Notes under the pieces: model-generated
What the model was told of the DNA's origin: nothing
The model's input: the letters and a program-made list of their open reading frames with translations, nothing else
The model's database searches: none
In this document: piece after piece, positions 1 through 6,052 of the stretch
Layout: every line of letters begins with the position of its first letter
Numbering within the stretch: position 1 is the first letter of the stretch
Position numbers and translations under genes: made by a program
Assembly: GCA_024278285.1 (NCBI GenBank)
Contig: JAJRTM010000462.1
Span: forward strand, 1 to 6,052
DNA: 6,052 nucleotides
Reading direction: 5' to 3'
DNA from: Planctomycetota bacterium
GTDB lineage: Bacteria; Planctomycetota; Planctomycetia; Planctomycetales; Planctomycetaceae

Positions 1-78
1 GAGATGACTACACGATCTAATCGAAGGAGTAAAGAGACGACAGTAATTTTTCGGGCGACTCTAAACGAATTATTTGCC
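1..78. other. Downstream spacer after the M28 gene, no clear feature
   Basis: Nothing convincing is seen between the M28 stop codon and the window edge. An imperfect 7-bp stem (AGAGTCG with CGTCTCT on the minus strand, one T:T mismatch) lacks a following T-run, so I do not call a terminator. Confidence 0.4.
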
Positions 79-3174
<3,096 letters not shown>

Positions 3175-3181
3175 GAATCCA

Positions 3182-3187
3182 TCCTTT
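3182..3187 (-). promoter_or_regulatory. Ribosome binding site of the M28 gene
   Basis: On the minus strand AAAGGA lies 7 nt before the ATG at 3174. It fits the anti-Shine-Dalgarno sequence well and supports the chosen start. Confidence 0.7.
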
Positions 3188-3223
3188 AATTTTAGAGATT
3201 TGTCGTGTCAACAATTCTATTTT

Positions 3224-3252
3224 ATTATCGCAAGTACAGCCAGTATCGTCAA
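3224..3252 (-). promoter_or_regulatory. Sigma70-type promoter for the M28 gene
   Basis: On the minus strand TTGACG (3252-3247) and GATAAT (3229-3224) are separated by exactly 17 nt. Each hexamer differs from the TTGACA/TATAAT consensus at one position. Transcription would start near 3217, giving a leader of roughly 40 nt that contains the ribosome binding site. This suggests the M28 gene is expressed independently of the NHL gene upstream. A second TTGACA occurs at 3211-3206 but lacks a good -10 box. The prediction is by eye, and planctomycete promoters are not well charted. Confidence 0.6.
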
Positions 3253-3347
3253 ACAGTCGTAAAGGAAGCTGCTATTAAGTTGGAGCGTACCAGTAGAGTT
3301 AAGATACCACCGGTTTCACTGATTTTCAAATAGCAAGTCGTGAGTAA

Positions 3348-3440
3348 GTAGGGTCCGCTATCTGCGGACCACACTGAGAATTCGATGCCTGCATGTCATG
3401 CGATGGGCCGCAATAGCGGACTCTACATCGCTGAGAATTC
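3348..3440. repeat. Compound inverted and direct repeat between the NHL and M28 genes
   Basis: The left arm at 3348-3370 begins GTAGGGTCCGCTAT. The right arm at 3405-3426 ends ATAGCGGACTCTAC, whose reverse complement matches those 14 bases at 13 positions. The inner parts of the arms (TGCGGACC and GGGCCGCA) also pair with one mismatch. The left arm is itself a perfect hairpin: GGTCCGC (3352-3358), loop TATCT, GCGGACC (3364-3370). The 34-nt segment between the arms contains the palindrome GCATG-T-CATGC (3391-3401). A 10-bp direct repeat, CTGAGAATTC, follows each arm at 3374-3383 and 3431-3440. The block can fold as one long stem or as two tandem hairpin units of about 53-57 bp. It has no ORF and starts 33 bp past the NHL stop codon. 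It could be a dispersed REP/MITE-like element or an mRNA-end structure. No T-run follows, so it is not a classic intrinsic terminator. Confidence 0.75.
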
Positions 3441-3473
3441 TTGCACCACATTCACCAGGCTGGAAAGCCTAAC

Positions 3474-4532
3474 CTACTTCCTGCTGTGAACAGGCATGAA
3501 TTTCTGGGCGCGTTCGCTGTAGATTTCGCCGAGGTAGATGTTTCCTTGGGCGTCTTCTGCAATCGCGTGAATGCCGACTGCTTCGCCTGGTTTGATTCTG
3601 GAAACGTCCGGATTATTTTTGTCATCGCCGATATCACCCAGCGGGATTGTCCAGATTCTTTTAACGCGGCCTTTGGTGTCGAGCTTCATGAAAATCTGAT
3701 CTTTGAATTCTGGATATTTTCCGTGACGTCGCCACCAGTGAGGTGAGGAACCGCAAACCCAGAGTTCGTCATTTTTTGTCATCGAAATTCCCCAGGGCAT
3801 AATCAACCCGGTCCATTGATCAAGAAATTTTCCCTGCTGATTGAAAACCTGTATCCGCCCGCTGTTGCGATCTGCAATGTACAACAACCCTTTGGAATCG
3901 AGCACAATCGCGTGAGGCAGCACAAACTGGCCCGGACCCGATCCATACTTTCCCCACGCTTTGATGAACTTGCCGTTTTTATCGAAATGCACAATCCGAC
4001 GATTGCCGTAGCCGTCGGTAATGAAGATTTCGCCGGTCGGAGTGATCGCCATATCGGTTGGCATGTTGAAATGCGTTTCGTCTTCTCCCTTTTCGCCGCG
4101 TGTGCCGAGCGTTTGAAGTAGCTTTCCTTCCGGCGTATATTTCTGCACAATATGCAGGCCGAAATCTGCTACCCAGATATTCCCTTCATGATCGATCCGC
4201 AGTTGATGCGGATTGACAAAATCTCCCTTGCCCCACGAACGAACAAATTTTCCATCAGCAGTATAAACCTGGACCGGATCCGGCCCTTTTTTGAAGAACC
4301 AGATATCTCCTTTGGCATCAATCGCCAAGCCGGAAACCCAACCTTTGCGGCTGATGTTATCAGGAATTTGCGGCCAGGTCGGATCGACATCGTATTCAAC
4401 AATGACTGGTTCTTTTGCGAACCCGGGGTTCTGTGCTTTTGCAAGGGAGGTCACTGAAAGAAACAACATTCCGAAGAATGCCAGTGCAATGAAATTACTG
4501 GTGATAAAATTCTGAAGTTTTTGACGTCGCAT
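3474..4532 (-). CDS. Exported NHL-repeat propeller, peptidylglycine alpha-amidating lyase-like
   Basis: This 352-residue protein has a signal peptide (R2-R3, hydrophobic 14-30, likely cleavage AKA33|Q34) followed by an NHL six-bladed propeller over the rest of its length. It resembles the PAL family, in which the animal enzyme cleaves peptidyl-alpha-hydroxyglycine to an amidated peptide and glyoxylate. From memory of rat PAL, the three zinc histidines correspond to H109 (NPHQL), H207 (LPHAI) and H322 (GIHAI), and the catalytic tyrosine to Y175 (DGYGNRRIV). Other shared blocks are GWVSGLAID (64-72) and ADRNSGRIQVF (220-230). Differences are K82 where rat PAL has the catalytic arginine of FHRG, A323 where a calcium-binding Asp follows the last His, and loss of both cysteines of a conserved disulfide. 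True lyase activity is therefore doubtful, and most bacterial members have no known substrate. The ATG at 4532 is chosen over an upstream TTG at 4673 because it has a ribosome binding site, starts the signal peptide and avoids overlap with the gene upstream. That gene ends 55 bp away, so co-transcription is likely. Confidence 0.9.
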   Translation of the reverse strand: MRRQKLQNFITSNFIALAFFGMLFLSVTSLAKAQNPGFAKEPVIVEYDVDPTWPQIPDNISRKGWVSGLAIDAKGDIWFFKKGPDPVQVYTADGKFVRSWGKGDFVNPHQLRIDHEGNIWVADFGLHIVQKYTPEGKLLQTLGTRGEKGEDETHFNMPTDMAITPTGEIFITDGYGNRRIVHFDKNGKFIKAWGKYGSGPGQFVLPHAIVLDSKGLLYIADRNSGRIQVFNQQGKFLDQWTGLIMPWGISMTKNDELWVCGSSPHWWRRHGKYPEFKDQIFMKLDTKGRVKRIWTIPLGDIGDDKNNPDVSRIKPGEAVGIHAIAEDAQGNIYLGEIYSERAQKFMPVHSRK

Positions 4533-4540
4533 GGATCGTG

Positions 4541-4546
4541 CCTTTC
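4541..4546 (-). promoter_or_regulatory. Ribosome binding site of the NHL gene, fixing its start
   Basis: On the minus strand GAAAGG lies 8 nt before the ATG at 4532. It favours this start over the in-frame TTG at 4673, which would overlap the 3' end of the preceding gene. Confidence 0.6.
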
Positions 4547-4587
4547 GCAATGGTCTCTTATCAGGATTAGTTAACAAGTTGTAGAAG

Positions 4588-5610
4588 TCACTCTGGTTTT
4601 GAGTTGGCGTAAAAAAGTTTGAACAACTGCGCGGGAGTTCCTGTGAATTCCGCAAGATGTAAATCACCGGCAAAGTGCTGATCGCCTCCCGTGTAATAGA
4701 TTACCGTTTTTCCATTCCACAAACATAATTCAACATCCGACGCATTGGTCTCTCGGATGTTGGCAGGTCGTAATGGATGGACTTTGTTTTTTGGGTTGAA
4801 AGTGACAAACGGACGGCCTTCGGGGGCATCTTCCCAATGAACCAGATCTGTTGATCGAGTGATGCGAGTTTCATACCGCCCGCCACCCAGCGCCTGCAGG
4901 TAAAGCGTATAATAGATTCCCTCTTCAAAATAGAGTGCAGGACCACCTACATATTTCTTTTTCCCATAAAGTGCATCAGGGATTTTCGTCCATTTGAGAA
5001 GATCCTGCGAAGTAAAATACTTAAAAGTAAATGTCGGCCAGGCTGGGTCATTCGATTCGACTAGCAAAGTAAACGCATCCTTACCCCGACAGACTGAAAC
5101 ATTGAAAAACTTTTCATGCGGTTCGGCTTTCAGAACGACCACCGGTGTCGTCCAGTGAATCAGATCCTGCGAGGAAGTCATGCTAATCTCAGTGATCCTC
5201 CATTTCTTTTGCTTCCCCCAGTTGCCCCCAAAAACATAAACGCGATCTTTCCAGACAAAAGCCATGCCCAGGCCATGACCAACCAGCGGCGTCGAAACGA
5301 TTCGATTTGAAATCATGTTTCGAATACGAATTTCATCTTCCTGGATGTAATCGCCATCGGGCGAGTTGGCATGTTCCCACTGCTTCTGCCAGTTTTCCAA
5401 AAGATACAAGCGGTCTTTGAAAACAAACGGCGTGACCTCGACAAGGGGCGAATGAAGTTTGCCCAACTTGAGAATTGGATTTTTCCATTCTTTGCCGGCA
5501 GATTGATCCGCTTGCGTCTTTGTCGCCTGTGCTGTTTCCTGACACCACCCCGTTGAGCAAAGAGAGTTCAGGATTAGTGTCGCCATCAATCGTAATGGTA
5601 GTTGCCGCAT
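4588..5610 (-). CDS. Exported glycosidase-like five-bladed propeller protein
   Basis: This 340-residue protein has an N-terminal export signal (R2, R7, hydrophobic 8-18; the cleavage site is unclear, probably between residues 23 and 30). The mature part has repeated blade motifs of the type S-x-D-L-x-x-W: SQDLIHW (147-153), SQDLLKW (201-207) and STDLVHW (253-259). Such motifs are typical of the GH43/GH32/GH68-type five-bladed beta-propeller fold. Other blade signatures are TPFVFKDRLYLLEN (60-73), KDRVYVFGGNWG (121-132), GGPALYFEEGIYYTLY (222-237) and, near the C-terminus, NASDVELCLWNGKTVIYY (289-306). The C-terminal part recalls uncharacterised planctomycete glycosidase-like proteins. I see no canonical DP catalytic Asp in blade 1; E58 or E72 sit there instead. 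It may be a carbohydrate-binding or divergent hydrolase, and the substrate cannot be read from the sequence. The ATG at 5610 has GGAG 8 nt upstream and begins the signal peptide; the longer in-frame TTG start at 5739 has neither. The gene stands 55 bp upstream of the NHL gene. Confidence 0.85.
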   Translation of the reverse strand: MRQLPLRLMATLILNSLCSTGWCQETAQATKTQADQSAGKEWKNPILKLGKLHSPLVEVTPFVFKDRLYLLENWQKQWEHANSPDGDYIQEDEIRIRNMISNRIVSTPLVGHGLGMAFVWKDRVYVFGGNWGKQKKWRITEISMTSSQDLIHWTTPVVVLKAEPHEKFFNVSVCRGKDAFTLLVESNDPAWPTFTFKYFTSQDLLKWTKIPDALYGKKKYVGGPALYFEEGIYYTLYLQALGGGRYETRITRSTDLVHWEDAPEGRPFVTFNPKNKVHPLRPANIRETNASDVELCLWNGKTVIYYTGGDQHFAGDLHLAEFTGTPAQLFKLFYANSKPE

Positions 5611-5618
5611 TGTTGTTG

Positions 5619-5622
5619 CTCC
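5619..5622 (-). promoter_or_regulatory. Ribosome binding site of the glycosidase-like gene, fixing its start
   Basis: On the minus strand GGAG lies 8 nt before the ATG at 5610. It supports this start, which coincides with the signal peptide, over the TTG at 5739. Confidence 0.55.
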
Positions 5623-5778
5623 AGATTTATCTGCCTGAGAAGATCGCAAAGACACCTTTGTTAACGGCTTGCCGATAAACGAGTTATCAGTAACCGGACA
5701 AAGTCTATTAAGGCTATCTTGCCAGGTCGCTTTTCGCAATCACGCTGCCCTCTGACAAAGAAAAAAGAGTAACAGGAA

Positions 5779-5791
5779 GTACGGTCCGCTA
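5779..5791 (+). repeat. Isolated copy of the hairpin-repeat arm
   Basis: GTACGGTCCGCTA matches the start of the left arm of the 3348-3440 element (GTAGGGTCCGCTA) at 12 of 13 positions, on the same strand. The partner arm and the CTGAGAATTC repeat are not present nearby. It could be a decayed element or a chance match. The surrounding spacer at 5611-5842 otherwise shows no gene and no convincing promoter. Confidence 0.4.
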
Positions 5792-5803
5792 CTCGCTCAT
5801 GAT

Positions 5804-5840
5804 AAAAGACGGCAGAAGAACTTGCCTTGGTATTGTACCA
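5804..5840 (-). terminator. Weak terminator-like structure after the AIM24 gene
   Basis: Just after the AIM24 stop on the minus strand come a small hairpin TGGTA-CAA-TACCA (5840-5828) and then a GGCA/TGCC stem (5826-5823 with 5814-5811), followed by a TTTT run at 5807-5804. Both stems are short (5 and 4 bp), so termination would be inefficient at best. The position is right, but the structure is marginal. Confidence 0.3.
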
Positions 5841-5842
5841 GT

Positions 5843-6052
5843 TTAGCTGCCCCCTTGAAAATAGACTTCTTCAAACGGTTGCACAACGACAAATCCTTCG
5901 CCTTGAAATTTCATTTGAATAGAATCGCCGCTGCCTCTTCCGAAGAACGTTTTGAGAGAGATATCGGTCTTGAATTCAGGGGTAAGGTTTCCCGACCAGG
6001 CAACCGTTGCATTCGGGTCAGTGATAACAGGTTCATCTGGGGTAACTTTTAA
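5843..6052 (-). CDS. AIM24 family protein, C-terminal fragment (cut by window edge)
   Basis: Reading the minus strand from the right edge gives 69 open codons ending in TAA at 5845-5843. The peptide contains [19 protein letters not shown] (fragment residues 3-21), a [15 protein letters not shown] stretch (28-42), and a terminal block [18 protein letters not shown] (45-62). These match the C-terminal end of the AIM24 / TIGR00266 family, a beta-rich domain of about 220-270 residues found in bacteria and, as AIM24, in yeast mitochondria. Bacterial function is not established. The stop falls where the family normally ends, so this end appears intact; the start and about two thirds of the gene lie outside the window. 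A 232-bp spacer separates it from the next gene, so it is probably a separate transcription unit. Confidence 0.85.
   Translation of the reverse strand, partial: LKVTPDEPVITDPNATVAWSGNLTPEFKTDISLKTFFGRGSGDSIQMKFQGEGFVVVQPFEEVYFQGGS

Noticed and set aside
1..78. Terminator for the M28 gene
   Set aside because: Only an imperfect stem without a T-run is present, so the evidence is too weak to call.
3348..3426. The long hairpin as a rho-independent terminator for the NHL gene
   Set aside because: No T-run follows the stem on the minus strand, and the arms are separated by 34 nt. A structural or repeat role fits better.
4533..4673. N-terminal extension of the NHL protein from a TTG at 4673
   Set aside because: It would put 47 residues before the signal peptide, overlap the 3' end of the preceding gene and lacks a ribosome binding site, whereas the ATG at 4532 has one.
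5611..5739. N-terminal extension of the glycosidase-like protein from a TTG at 5739
   Set aside because: The added 43 residues are polar and precede a good signal peptide. The ATG at 5610 has GGAG at proper spacing.
5822..6052. A plus-strand open frame at the right edge
   Set aside because: It is antisense to the AIM24 C-terminus, whose minus-strand reading shows strong family motifs.

Overview
The window looks like a piece of a planctomycete chromosome (Planctomycetales, Gimesia/Rubinisphaera-like). This rests on recognising the protein families: a secreted PD40-M28-PDZ protease, an NHL/PAL-like propeller, a secreted glycosidase-like propeller and an AIM24-family protein. Moderate GC and long spacers between genes fit. 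It is not based on a marker gene, so the taxon is an inference.

All four supported genes lie on the minus strand, so transcription runs from the right edge to the left. From right to left: (1) the last 69 codons of an AIM24-family protein, cut by the window edge; (2) a 232-bp spacer with a weak terminator-like structure and one isolated copy of a repeat arm; (3) a 340-residue exported protein resembling five-bladed glycosidase propellers; (4) after 55 bp, a 352-residue exported NHL propeller resembling peptidylglycine alpha-amidating lyase; (5) a 299-bp spacer with a compound inverted/direct repeat and a good sigma70-type promoter; (6) a 1031-residue exported protein with a PD40 propeller, PA-like insert, M28 zinc aminopeptidase and PDZ domain; (7) 78 bp downstream with no clear feature.

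The three complete genes all encode proteins with signal peptides and all contain a beta-propeller, each of a different type. Genes 3 and 4 are probably co-transcribed. The M28 gene has its own promoter and is probably a separate unit. Together they suggest extracytoplasmic handling of peptides and glycans, but nothing in the sequence shows that the products work together.

I do not see a defence system, mobile element with a transposase, CRISPR array, RNA gene or other clearly novel system. The points most worth a second look are a histidine-rich insertion inside the M28 catalytic domain, the hairpin repeat at 3348-3440 with a stray arm at 5779-5791, and the altered active-site and cysteine positions in the PAL-like protein.
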